Source: JAFMIX01 sp031371425 (GTDB lineage Bacteria; Verrucomicrobiota; Verrucomicrobiia; Limisphaerales; JAFMIX01). Taken from it: 29,399 bases of DNA. The notes beneath the pieces were generated by a model that worked only from the letters and a program-made list of their open reading frames with translations, did not search any database and was not told where the DNA came from. Position 1 is the stretch's first letter, and each line of letters begins with the position of its first letter. Positions 6,580 through 14,529 of the stretch are shown piece after piece. The stretch covers positions 1 to 29,399 of the forward strand of contig JANMJO010000286.1 of the NCBI GenBank assembly GCA_031371425.1. Reading direction: 5' to 3'. The position numbers were made by a program, and so were the translations under genes.

Positions 6580-8645
6580 AAAAACTGATCGCAACCATCA
6601 CGACCATCCTCGTCGTCGTGCCAGCCTGTATGGCCTGGTGGCTCTTCCCCGAAAAAACCACCGCCGACCAGCAAGCCATAGACGCCCTCTCCCTCCGCAA
6701 AAAAGCCTACGACACCTACCAACAGGGCAACTACGTTGAATCCGCCGACAACTTCCGCAGCTACCTCGCCGACCGCCCCGCCGACTCACAAGCCACCTAC
6801 GATTACGCCATCCTCCTCGCCCAACTAGGCCGCCACGCCGAAGCCGTGCCCCTCCTCGAAACCCTCCACCGCATGAACCCCGGCCGCGAAGCCGCCTACT
6901 TCAAACTCGGCGTCGAATACGTCCTCCTCCAGCGCGACGCCGACGCCGAAAAAGCCTTCACCGAACTCCAATCCTCCTCCAACCACGACATCGCCATCGC
7001 CGCCGCCGAAGCCGCCACCCGCCTTAAAGCCGACCAAGCCCGCGCCGCCAAATACAAAGCCGAATCCGAAATCTACCGACTCGCCCGCGAATTCAAACAC
7101 GAAGAAGTCATCACCGCCGTGGGCGAACTCGAGAAACAATGGCCCCTCGCCTTCGAGATGGAAATGCAGCGCCTCTACGCCCTCCAGAACCTCCAGAAAT
7201 ACGCCCCCGCACTCGAACGCGCCAACCCCCTCGCCGAACTCCACCCCAAAGCCACCGACCTCGCCCTCCTCCGCGCCGACCTCCTCATGCAACTCGGCCA
7301 CAAAGACGAAGCCATCGCCATCTGGCAGCACGTCCTCGCCGAAAACCCCGGCACCTCCGCCGCCATCACCGCCAACAACCGCCTCGAGGAAATCAACAAA
7401 CAAGCCACCGCCGATGCCGCCGCCAGCGCAGCCGCCGCTGTCGCACAAATTCCCGCCCCGCCCGCCAAGCCGACCAGCGAAGAAATCATCTACAACCTCG
7501 CCAGCAAACAAAGATACAACGAAGTCGTCCAAGCCATTGACGAACTGGAGAAACAACGCGGCTCCCTCTCGTGGGACATGGAGTTGCAGCGCCTCTACTC
7601 CCTCCAATCCCTCGGCCAGAAAGACCGCGCCATCGAAACCGCCGCCAAACTCGCCCAACAGCGCCCCCAATCCGTCGAAGTCGCCCTCATCCGCGCCGAC
7701 CTCCTCGTCAGCGCCAAACGCTGGGAAGAATCCTCCTCCGTTTTGATGCAGGTCAAAAAAGATAACCCCGATACCGCCTCCGCCCGCGAAGCCCAGCGCC
7801 GGCTTGATGCCCTCCCCGCCGTCTGCAACCTCGACAAGCAGCAATGGGGCGAGATGTATGTCTCCGGCGACTACCACGAACGCTTCGACACCCTCATCGG
7901 CTCCGGCTTCATCCGCGAAGGCACCTACATCCCCCACGCACGCTGGCTGCAGCCCTACATCGGCGCGAAATTCACCGTAGATACCAAGTCCGGCGCCGGC
8001 TCACAGCAGACCATCATCGCCGACAACTCCGTCAGCTTCGTTGCCGGCCTGCGCGCACAACTCTTCCCCAAGGAATACCTCTTCCTCTACGTCGAGGGCG
8101 GCATCAACAAAGACCTGCTCGACAAGCGGCACGGCGGCGACTGGGCGTGGGACTGGCAGGCCGGCATCTACGGCTTCAAATCCTGGGGGCCGGGCGTCGT
8201 GTTCAAAGACTACGCCACCACCAACGCCCCGGCGGAAACGGAAAAACTTTCCTGCCCCTTCTCCGAATCCCCCATGTGGCGCGGCGACTGGTTTGTGGAT
8301 GCCGGCGCGGACTTCTCCTACTACCACCGCTACGACAGCTGGTTGGGCTACGGTCAGGCGCATGAAGGATTCCGCCTCGTGCAATTCGGCCCCAAGATGG
8401 CGCTGGACGCCTACCTCGTGGAAAATATCGCGTGGGACGTGAAGGGTAATTACTTCGACAACCTCTTCGAGATCGGGCCGGGCGCCCGCCTCATCTGGGA
8501 GCCCCGCCGCAACTGGCAGGTCGCACTCAAGGCCGAATGGGTCGAGGGCATTTACTTCGGCAGAGATGATTTGAACAGCCGCGGCGGCGCAGCCGGTTCA
8601 TATGACGATTTTCGCGTCAGCCTATCCGTAGGAGCAAGCTGGTAA
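6576..8645 (+). CDS. NfrA-like TPR / outer-membrane exopolysaccharide export protein
   Basis: The 689-residue product starts with a signal-type hydrophobic segment (about 5-25). Helical TPR-like repeats follow to about residue 420. From about W424 a C-terminal domain rich in aromatic, alternating strands (YVSGDYHERFD, FLYVEGGINKD, WDVKGNYFDN) resembles the C-terminal domain of phage N4 receptor NfrA. Residues about 165-275 and 303-410 are a clear internal duplication (compare LEKQWPLAFEMEMQRLYALQ with LEKQRGSLSWDMELQRLYSL), joined by an Ala/Pro-rich linker. The likely role is a periplasmic scaffold plus outer-membrane pore for the polymer made by the next gene. It overlaps its neighbours upstream (ATGA) and downstream (TAATG). 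The NfrA call rests on the TPR-plus-C-domain layout and the NfrB-like neighbour. Confidence 0.75.
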   Translation: MKKLIATITTILVVVPACMAWWLFPEKTTADQQAIDALSLRKKAYDTYQQGNYVESADNFRSYLADRPADSQATYDYAILLAQLGRHAEAVPLLETLHRMNPGREAAYFKLGVEYVLLQRDADAEKAFTELQSSSNHDIAIAAAEAATRLKADQARAAKYKAESEIYRLAREFKHEEVITAVGELEKQWPLAFEMEMQRLYALQNLQKYAPALERANPLAELHPKATDLALLRADLLMQLGHKDEAIAIWQHVLAENPGTSAAITANNRLEEINKQATADAAASAAAAVAQIPAPPAKPTSEEIIYNLASKQRYNEVVQAIDELEKQRGSLSWDMELQRLYSLQSLGQKDRAIETAAKLAQQRPQSVEVALIRADLLVSAKRWEESSSVLMQVKKDNPDTASAREAQRRLDALPAVCNLDKQQWGEMYVSGDYHERFDTLIGSGFIREGTYIPHARWLQPYIGAKFTVDTKSGAGSQQTIIADNSVSFVAGLRAQLFPKEYLFLYVEGGINKDLLDKRHGGDWAWDWQAGIYGFKSWGPGVVFKDYATTNAPAETEKLSCPFSESPMWRGDWFVDAGADFSYYHRYDSWLGYGQAHEGFRLVQFGPKMALDAYLVENIAWDVKGNYFDNLFEIGPGARLIWEPRRNWQVALKAEWVEGIYFGRDDLNSRGGAAGSYDDFRVSLSVGASW

Positions 8646-11359
8646 TGGAAACTATACAACACATCTTTCTGGTTCTGGGCTACATCGCCGGCATCGGCTT
8701 TCTGGTGAACGGTCTGGATGATCTCATCTTCGACTCACAGTTCCTGTTCTACCTCTGGAAGCAGCGGAAAAAACCGCACATCTCCGTCAAAGACCTGCGG
8801 CTCGCCCCCGAGCAATGGATCGCGCTCTTCGTCCCCGCGTGGCAAGAAGGCGGCGTCGTCAACAAGATGGCGGACTACGCCTCCCGCGTCGTCCTGTATG
8901 AGAAATACGATATCTTCATCGGCGTCTATCCCAACGACCCCGAAACCATCCATTGCGTGGATGAAATCTGCGCCAAGAACCCGCGCATCCACAAAGTCAT
9001 GGTGCCGCACCCCGGCCCCACCTCCAAAGCCGACTGCCTCAACTGGATTTCGCGCGCCGCCCGCCTCAATGAAATCCCCGGCGTCCGCGAATACACCATC
9101 GCCGCGTTGCACGACGCCGAAGACATCATCCATCCCCTCGCGCTCAAGGTTTACAATTACTTCGTCCCAAAATCCTACGACATGGGCCAGATGCCCGTCT
9201 TCGCACTCGAACTGCCCGTGCTGAAATACTGGGTGGGCAACACCTACGTGGATGATTTCGCCGAACTGCACACCAAAGACATGTTCATCCGCCAGAGCAT
9301 CGGCGGCGTCGTCCCCTCCGCCGGCGTCGGCACGGCCTTCTCCCGCGAAGTCCTCGCACGCCTCGCCGCAGAAAACGGCGGCGATCCCTTCCGCGTCGGC
9401 AACATCACCGAAGATTACGAGATCGGCATCCGCATCAAACGCGCCGGCTACCGCGTGGGCGTGATGAGCTACCCCATCGAGCGCATCGTCCGCCGCCCGC
9501 GCAAGGACGGCTCGCTCGGCGACCCGGAATCCATCACCGAAATCGTCGCCATCCGCGAAAACTTCCCCACCGAATTTGCCACCGCCGTGCGGCAGCGCTC
9601 ACGGTGGATTCTGGGAATCTCCTTTCAAACATGGGAGCAGACCGGCTGGGCAGGCTCATGGGCAATCCGCTACACGCTCTTGCGCGACCGCCGCGCGCCC
9701 CTCACACATTTGCTGAACATGATCGGCTACCTCGTGCTGCTGTTCATCGCATTCCGGTTCGCGTTCCAATACACGCCGTGGGCGGAGGATGTTTACATCC
9801 CGCAGTTATTTGAAACCGGCTCCTGGCTGTGGAAAATCGCAATCCTGGACACCGCCCTCCTGCTGTATCGCATGGTGCAGAAATACATCAGCGTCGCCGC
9901 CATCTACAACCACAAGCAGGCCATCTTCTCGGTGCCCCGCCTGCTATTCGGCAACTTCATCAACTTCTTCGCCACCTGGCGCGCGGCGCGGATGTATTTT
10001 TCCTACCGGATGTTCGGCACACCCATCGTCTGGCTCAAGACCGCGCACGTCTTCCCCGGCGTATCCGAACTCAAAGAATACGAGCGCAGCATCGAAGACT
10101 TGCTCGTCGCCGAAGGCCTCGTCTCACGCGAGCAAATCATGCGCGCGCTCGAAACGCAGAAGGATGTCTCCGTGCCGCTGGCCCTGCTCCGCCTCGGCCT
10201 GCTCGATGAAAAACAATTCACCGACATCTGGTCCAAATATTCCCATCTGCCCGTGAAGGCCATCAACCCCTCGCAGGTCCCCGGCGCGCTCCTCCAGCAA
10301 TTCCCAGAAACCCAGTCCGTCGCCATCGAAGCCATCCCTATCAGCCAGAACAACAGCTCCGTCACACTCGCCCTGCGCGAACCCCCGGCCATCGGCCAAC
10401 TCGACCTCCTGCGCGCCGGGTTCGGCGGCAAGACCATCGAACCCGTCCTCATGCGTCCGGAAAATATCAAGTTCGTCCGCGACCGCGTCTATCCCCGCCT
10501 CGTGCTGCCCCCCTCGCGCATGGACACCGCCGTTGGCCGCTTCCAAGAAGCCGCCAAGGTCGAACCCGCAGCCTTCCTCGACGCGCTCATCAACCAGCAC
10601 GCCACCCGCCGCAGCCTGCCAGACGTCCTCGTGGACCTCGCCCTCCTCGATGAAGCCACCGCCCGCCGGCTCTGGGCCGAAATGCTCGGCTGCGCGGCAT
10701 GGGACACAAAAGAATTCAAGCTCGACCGCGAAGCCTACCGCAAATTCGGCGCTGGCTACTGGTGGCTGCACCGCATGCTGCCCGTCGGCAACGGCAAAAT
10801 CCTCACCGCCGCCATCCCGCATCCACAGTCTGCCGACTGGATGAAAGCCAAGCTCGGCGCAACCACCCTGCTCGGTGAATTGCCGGATAAACTGGGCCTC
10901 GCCGCCCGCGTCTCCAACATTGAACTCGATTCCGACCAAGCACTCGTGGACCGGCTCGTGACCAACGGCGCCCTCGCCAAATCCGCCGCGCCCGACGTGA
11001 AGATTTTCCGCGAGTTGATCGCCGACCCCATCCCCAAATGGCTGTTGATGCAAAACATGGTCACCAAGGAACAGTTGCACCACGCCTTCCTCGAAGTCGC
11101 CAACCTGCCCGTCGCCGAGACGTGGCAGGCCGAGGAAGTCAAGCGGCTGCTCCCCATCCTGCCGCCGGGATTCGCCGCCGAGAACCTGTGCTTCCCGCTC
11201 CAAGAAACCGCCGGCGCCCTGCGCCTCGGCCTAGCACAGATGCCCTCCGAGCAGGTCCTGCGGGAAATCTACGACCGCCTCGCCGGCTACCCCATCTGCT
11301 TCCAAGCGCTCACGCTGGCCGACGCCGCCAAGCTCCGCAACCTCACCCTGCTCGGTTGA
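8645..11359 (+). CDS. NfrB-like GT2 glycosyltransferase with three MshEN-like modules
   Basis: This is a 904-residue inner-membrane synthase. After one N-terminal helix (about 5-24) comes a family-2 glycosyltransferase domain. It has the acidic motif HDAED (156-160), TED (255-257) and QRSRW (317-321), the set used by processive synthases. Several membrane helices follow (about 355-465). From residue 480 an MshEN domain begins: R481-Q505 fits the c-di-GMP-binding pattern (LLVAEGLVSREQ), and a second half-motif (LLRLGLLDEKQF) follows. Two more diverged copies are seen at about 639-755 and 758-904. E. coli NfrB has about 745 residues, so this protein is longer by the extra modules. It should polymerise a sugar, plausibly ManNAc, under c-di-GMP control and pass it to the NfrA-like partner. 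Confidence 0.85.
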   Translation: METIQHIFLVLGYIAGIGFLVNGLDDLIFDSQFLFYLWKQRKKPHISVKDLRLAPEQWIALFVPAWQEGGVVNKMADYASRVVLYEKYDIFIGVYPNDPETIHCVDEICAKNPRIHKVMVPHPGPTSKADCLNWISRAARLNEIPGVREYTIAALHDAEDIIHPLALKVYNYFVPKSYDMGQMPVFALELPVLKYWVGNTYVDDFAELHTKDMFIRQSIGGVVPSAGVGTAFSREVLARLAAENGGDPFRVGNITEDYEIGIRIKRAGYRVGVMSYPIERIVRRPRKDGSLGDPESITEIVAIRENFPTEFATAVRQRSRWILGISFQTWEQTGWAGSWAIRYTLLRDRRAPLTHLLNMIGYLVLLFIAFRFAFQYTPWAEDVYIPQLFETGSWLWKIAILDTALLLYRMVQKYISVAAIYNHKQAIFSVPRLLFGNFINFFATWRAARMYFSYRMFGTPIVWLKTAHVFPGVSELKEYERSIEDLLVAEGLVSREQIMRALETQKDVSVPLALLRLGLLDEKQFTDIWSKYSHLPVKAINPSQVPGALLQQFPETQSVAIEAIPISQNNSSVTLALREPPAIGQLDLLRAGFGGKTIEPVLMRPENIKFVRDRVYPRLVLPPSRMDTAVGRFQEAAKVEPAAFLDALINQHATRRSLPDVLVDLALLDEATARRLWAEMLGCAAWDTKEFKLDREAYRKFGAGYWWLHRMLPVGNGKILTAAIPHPQSADWMKAKLGATTLLGELPDKLGLAARVSNIELDSDQALVDRLVTNGALAKSAAPDVKIFRELIADPIPKWLLMQNMVTKEQLHHAFLEVANLPVAETWQAEEVKRLLPILPPGFAAENLCFPLQETAGALRLGLAQMPSEQVLREIYDRLAGYPICFQALTLADAAKLRNLTLLG

Positions 11360-11366
11360 ATATCCT

Positions 11367-11527
11367 GAGAGCGCGAGAACGTGTTTGAAAACTTCTGGCT
11401 TACCCTCACGGAGCTAGAAGTTCCATGAACCCGCACGCTGAAAGCGTGGGCTACGCCGCCACGCAGGCATCCTTGCCTGCGCGTTCTGGCGGCATCTTGC
11501 CGCCAGTTCCGAGTTTTCAACAGGCTC
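11367..11527. repeat. Hairpin-array repeat after the polysaccharide operon
   Basis: Three consecutive perfect hairpins occupy this gap: 11434-11439/11443-11448 (6-bp stem), 11462-11469/11474-11481 (8-bp stem, 4-base loop) and 11486-11494/11498-11506 (9-bp stem, 3-base loop). They sit inside a weaker outer inverted repeat (TTTGAAAAC near 11384 against GTTTTCAA near 11513, plus flanking GAGC/GCTC). No T-run follows any stem. The layout suggests a dispersed intergenic element that may also serve as an mRNA end for the operon. Confidence 0.55.
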
Positions 11528-11594
11528 TAAACTGATTCAACTTGTTTCCCGGCGGCAAACTTGTTTTGCTTCCGCCCAGCAGCACCCCGCGATT

Positions 11595-12020
11595 ATGACA
11601 CTCGAACAGGCCAACCAGCACATCAAGCAATGCGCCGAGAGCATGAACGCCGCCTATCACGGCGTCGTGTTCGATGAGTGGGCGCTCGTCTCCTTCATGG
11701 AACGCCGCGGAACACTCCTGAGCTACACCGGCCCGCGCCGCGAGGACTTTCAGAAAAATTTCGCGAGCGACATCAAGGACCTCCGCGTGGAACTCCTGAG
11801 CAACACGCACGGCATCGGCGATTTTGAATTCGCCCGCCACGGCGTCGGCACCAAAGTCGAAGCCTTCCTCATTGCGGGCATGGGAATTTATCTCATCTGC
11901 AACCACACCAGCCGTTCGATGGACGAGATCACCAAAAGCCCGCTCTGGCTGAACGCGCAGATCCCCTTCGTCGAGATGAGCGACAAGTTCCGCGCCGACC
12001 GCGTCGTCCAATCTCCATGA
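11595..12020 (+). CDS. Conserved-looking hypothetical protein, 141 residues
   Basis: I do not recognise this family. The protein is soluble, has no signal peptide, and is mixed in character, with a helical N-terminus (LEQANQHIKQCAESM), a region containing SYTGPRREDF, and a mildly hydrophobic segment (LIAGMGIYLIC) near residues 92-102 that is too short and broken for a sure membrane helix. The ATG at 11595 has no strong ribosome site. Its stop overlaps the next start (ATGA at 12017), so it is coupled to the repeat protein that follows. Codon use is like the C-ending genes around it, which supports a resident gene. Confidence 0.7.
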   Translation: MTLEQANQHIKQCAESMNAAYHGVVFDEWALVSFMERRGTLLSYTGPRREDFQKNFASDIKDLRVELLSNTHGIGDFEFARHGVGTKVEAFLIAGMGIYLICNHTSRSMDEITKSPLWLNAQIPFVEMSDKFRADRVVQSP

Positions 12021-12502
12021 AAACAGCGTTCATGGCCGCCTTGTTCCTCACATTTCTGTTTCCGTCGCCGGCAGCAGATACCAACCGCCAGTTCTCTCCA
12101 ACGGAACGCAAACATGTAATAACTGCGATTAACGCTGCCGGATCATCGGCAAGATTCTACAATGCCAATGGAGCATCCGCTGGCAAAGTTCAGGTTTCGG
12201 GCAATACAGCCTATTTCTATCAAGCTAATGGAAGCTCAGCAGGACGGTCCCAGCAATCAGGTAAGACGGTAAATTACTACGATGCTTCAGGCAGATCAGA
12301 AGGACGCGCTCAGCAAAGCGGCAACACCACTTATTTTTACGACGCTAGTGGTCGGTCAATGGGCAAAGCGACGACATCTGCCAACGCAACGACGTTCTAC
12401 AACGCGAATGGCAGCACCGCAGGTCGTGCTTCTACCTCCAAGAATTCAACGCAGCTATACAACGCCAATGGAAACCAAAAGGGTAGTGTGATTAACAGGT
12501 AA
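12017..12502 (+). CDS. Secreted protein of 20-residue tandem repeats
   Basis: The 161-residue product has a signal peptide (about 1-20, hydrophobic core then SPAAD) and a short spacer. Residues 45-144 are five exact 20-residue units of pattern xxFYxAxGxSxGRxxxSGNx, and a sixth partial unit ends the protein. The periodic aromatic pair plus AsnGly/SerGly and Gly-Arg/Lys suggests a repetitive beta structure (solenoid or beta-hairpin stack) exposed outside the cytoplasm. I know no family by name. It is lower in GC than the 141-residue gene it overlaps by ATGA. Its stop is only 7 bp from the stop of the convergent membrane-motor operon, with no terminator between. Confidence 0.75.
   Translation: MKTAFMAALFLTFLFPSPAADTNRQFSPTERKHVITAINAAGSSARFYNANGASAGKVQVSGNTAYFYQANGSSAGRSQQSGKTVNYYDASGRSEGRAQQSGNTTYFYDASGRSMGKATTSANATTFYNANGSTAGRASTSKNSTQLYNANGNQKGSVINR
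12149..12448 (+). repeat. Five 60-bp in-frame tandem coding repeats
   Basis: Within the secreted-protein gene, five units of exactly 60 bp run in frame with a partial sixth to the gene end. Units have diverged at the DNA level while keeping the Tyr, Gly and Asn/Asp positions, so the repeats are old and held by protein-level selection rather than a fresh slippage array. Confidence 0.75.
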
Positions 12503-12509
12503 TTCTCGG

Positions 12510-13442
12510 TCATTGCGGTTTTGGAGTGTGTCCCGTCGCGCCAAACGACACCGGTCCATCGGAATTTTGGAAGGCATCCCATCCATAGGCTAGGCCACTC
12601 TCGGTAGCGATTTGTTTGGCGTGGATGAAAGCCGGGAATGAGTCTTCAAAGACGCAGAACGCCACATAGACGGAGTTTTCTGACAGATTTCTGAAGTAGG
12701 TTCTGAGTCCAGCCACATTGCCAGAAGGATCAATTCCTTTACCCCGCTTCGGCTCGGCTACTTCACTAGTGAGCACCGAAGTCCATTCGATGTCAGTCTC
12801 GTTCCGGCTGAGGTCGGAATTGCGGCATGTGTAGATGCGATCGTAGCGGGCGATGACGTAGATTACGCGCTTGCTGGTTTCGTGCTCTTTGGGCAGGCGC
12901 AATTGGCGCTGCGATTCGTTGACAAGGTCGGACGCCTGTTTTTCCATACCGGCAAGCCGTATGTTCAACCGCTTCACGTTGTCCTTCGACGCGGCAAGAC
13001 TGTTTTGAGCCTCCGTCTTCCGCGTTTGGGCCGCCATGAGTTGAGAGTTTAGCGCCTTCATCCGTTCTGCCGGGTCAGAACTCGCGGAGGCGTCGAGTTC
13101 CTTTGCGTTCTGTGCCACAAGCTCGCGGATGGTTTTGATCTCGTCCTGGATTTGCTGGCGCGTGGCGAGCAGAGACACCTGCTTCTTCCAACGCTCGTCG
13201 TTCGCTTTGGTCTGCAACGATGTCTGAAGTTGAAGCGCTTGCTGCAAGTTTTCCTGCGCCATCGCGAGGCGGCGTTGAAGCATTTCCTGCGTGTCAGAGG
13301 CGGTGGCGGCGCTGCCGTGTCGCTCCCTGCTCGTCAATAGCGTCACGAGCACCGCCAACATGATTATGCCGCCGAAAGTGTTGCACATCGTGTCGAGCAA
13401 CATATCAAGGCTGTCGTTGGGTCGTTGGCGACGAAGATTCAT
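12510..13442 (-). CDS. ExbD/TolR/MotB-like motor subunit B (second)
   Basis: From the ATG at 13442 the product is 310 residues. The start lies one base past the stop of the gene before it. A cytoplasmic N-terminus leads into one membrane helix, LDTMCNTFGGIIMLAVLV (16-33). D17 at its cytoplasmic edge corresponds to the proton-binding Asp of ExbD, TolR and MotB. Residues about 50-190 are a long coiled coil. A mixed alpha/beta C-terminus (YVIARYDRIYTCRNSD onward) should lie outside the inner membrane. No OmpA-type peptidoglycan domain is recognisable. It should pair with the ExbB-like channel. Extending upstream past 13442 would overlap the preceding gene with no family-like sequence, so I reject that start. 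Confidence 0.78.
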   Translation of the reverse strand: MNLRRQRPNDSLDMLLDTMCNTFGGIIMLAVLVTLLTSRERHGSAATASDTQEMLQRRLAMAQENLQQALQLQTSLQTKANDERWKKQVSLLATRQQIQDEIKTIRELVAQNAKELDASASSDPAERMKALNSQLMAAQTRKTEAQNSLAASKDNVKRLNIRLAGMEKQASDLVNESQRQLRLPKEHETSKRVIYVIARYDRIYTCRNSDLSRNETDIEWTSVLTSEVAEPKRGKGIDPSGNVAGLRTYFRNLSENSVYVAFCVFEDSFPAFIHAKQIATESGLAYGWDAFQNSDGPVSFGATGHTPKPQ

Positions 13443-13443
13443 G

Positions 13444-14529
13444 CTATGAGATGCCGATGAATTCCGATACACGCTGCCACCAACTCTTGGTCTTTGGGGC
13501 TGGCACTGGCTTGCTCGTGGTCGGGCGCTGTGCAACGGGATTCGTGACAGCCTTTGTTGTCGGGATGAAATTGGTGGGTGCTGAATTAACAGGGTTTGAA
13601 GCCACTGGCTCTGCGCCCGCTCCGGTATCAGGTGCTTTAGGCGGGGCGGGGGCTTCGTCCAGCGGCGGTGGAGTCGTGAAATGAATCTCACGATTTTCTT
13701 CCAGCGCGTCGAAGCCGACTTCAAATCCTTTGTCGCGGGCCAGCTTCACGAGGCGTTCAAAAAGTTTGATGCCCGACGGCCTGACGAGGAAAACAACGTA
13801 TTGATCGAGAGGTTTGGCCTCCCCCAAGTATGAATCGAACTCGGTTCGCGCCGTCGTTTTGTTGAATTCCTTGGCTTGGTCCGGGTGGTCAAAGTGCTCT
13901 ACCTTCGCACCGCTGCCGCTGATGGTGGCGAGAATCGGTTCTTTGGTCGTGGAACTCTTGTCAGGGATCAGCCAGAGCTTTCCCTCGCGCTCACGGAGTT
14001 TCAGGAGCTTTGACTGAACACTGGCAACGCGTTGATTAAGGCGCGACATTTCATTGCGAACTTTCGCTTCCTCACGGGCGAGGGATTCGGCTTCTTGAAT
14101 GACTCGTTGGATTTGCGCCTTGAGATCGGTGAGGCCGAGAGTCCGGTCGCGGGCTTCGATGGCGGACTGACTTGCGCCCAGTTGCTCGGCAATGCTGGCG
14201 TGCTTCTTTTTCTCATCGGCCAGTTGCGAGCGAAGTCGTGTGATGTCCACCTCAAGTTTCTCCGCAGCCGGCGCAGTTTCCGCCGCCGCCAGCAACGTCT
14301 GTAAATTCCGGTTCTGTGCATCCACCTCCGATTGCTGGCGCAATGTTTCTGACAACCTGCGCTCCAATTCCGGATCGGCATCGTGGGTCGTCCGGCTGGT
14401 CGGACGATCCAATTCCGTCGCAAGTATCAGCGTCACCAGAATCAGGATGCCGCTTACGGACGTGATGATGTCTTGGAACGCGAAGAAGCTGATCTTCGTC
14501 GAGTTCAGGCTTCTGAGGCGGCTACTCAT
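13444..14529 (-). CDS. ExbD/TolR/MotB-like motor subunit B (first)
   Basis: This 361-residue protein has a short cytoplasmic N-terminus, then one membrane helix starting FFAFQDIITSVSGILILV (15-32). D20 lies where ExbD carries its proton-path Asp (compare FxD followed by a hydrophobic run). A coiled coil spans about residues 50-185, followed by an alpha/beta domain (YVVFLVRPSGIKLFERLV) and a Pro/Ala/Thr-rich tail ending in an amphipathic segment (SWWQRVSEFIGIS). The start overlaps the ExbB-like gene by ATGA, so the two are made together. The C-domain segment around VVFLVRPSG resembles a similar strand-helix unit in the neighbouring B subunit, which suggests the pair arose by old duplication. 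Confidence 0.78.
   Translation of the reverse strand: MSSRLRSLNSTKISFFAFQDIITSVSGILILVTLILATELDRPTSRTTHDADPELERRLSETLRQQSEVDAQNRNLQTLLAAAETAPAAEKLEVDITRLRSQLADEKKKHASIAEQLGASQSAIEARDRTLGLTDLKAQIQRVIQEAESLAREEAKVRNEMSRLNQRVASVQSKLLKLREREGKLWLIPDKSSTTKEPILATISGSGAKVEHFDHPDQAKEFNKTTARTEFDSYLGEAKPLDQYVVFLVRPSGIKLFERLVKLARDKGFEVGFDALEENREIHFTTPPPLDEAPAPPKAPDTGAGAEPVASNPVNSAPTNFIPTTKAVTNPVAQRPTTSKPVPAPKTKSWWQRVSEFIGIS

Noticed and set aside
6825..7937. Long minus-strand reading frame opposite the NfrA-like gene
   Set aside because: Its Gly/Phe/Val-rich translation has no domain and mirrors the C-ending codon bias of the real gene.
10124..11203. Minus-strand reading frame opposite the NfrB-like C-terminus
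   Set aside because: It has shadow composition and no start context, and the opposite strand encodes MshEN-like modules.
12149..12448. Regular 60-bp repeats as a possible CRISPR array
   Set aside because: The units are contiguous, in frame and diverged, with no spacer/repeat alternation. They are protein-coding repeats.
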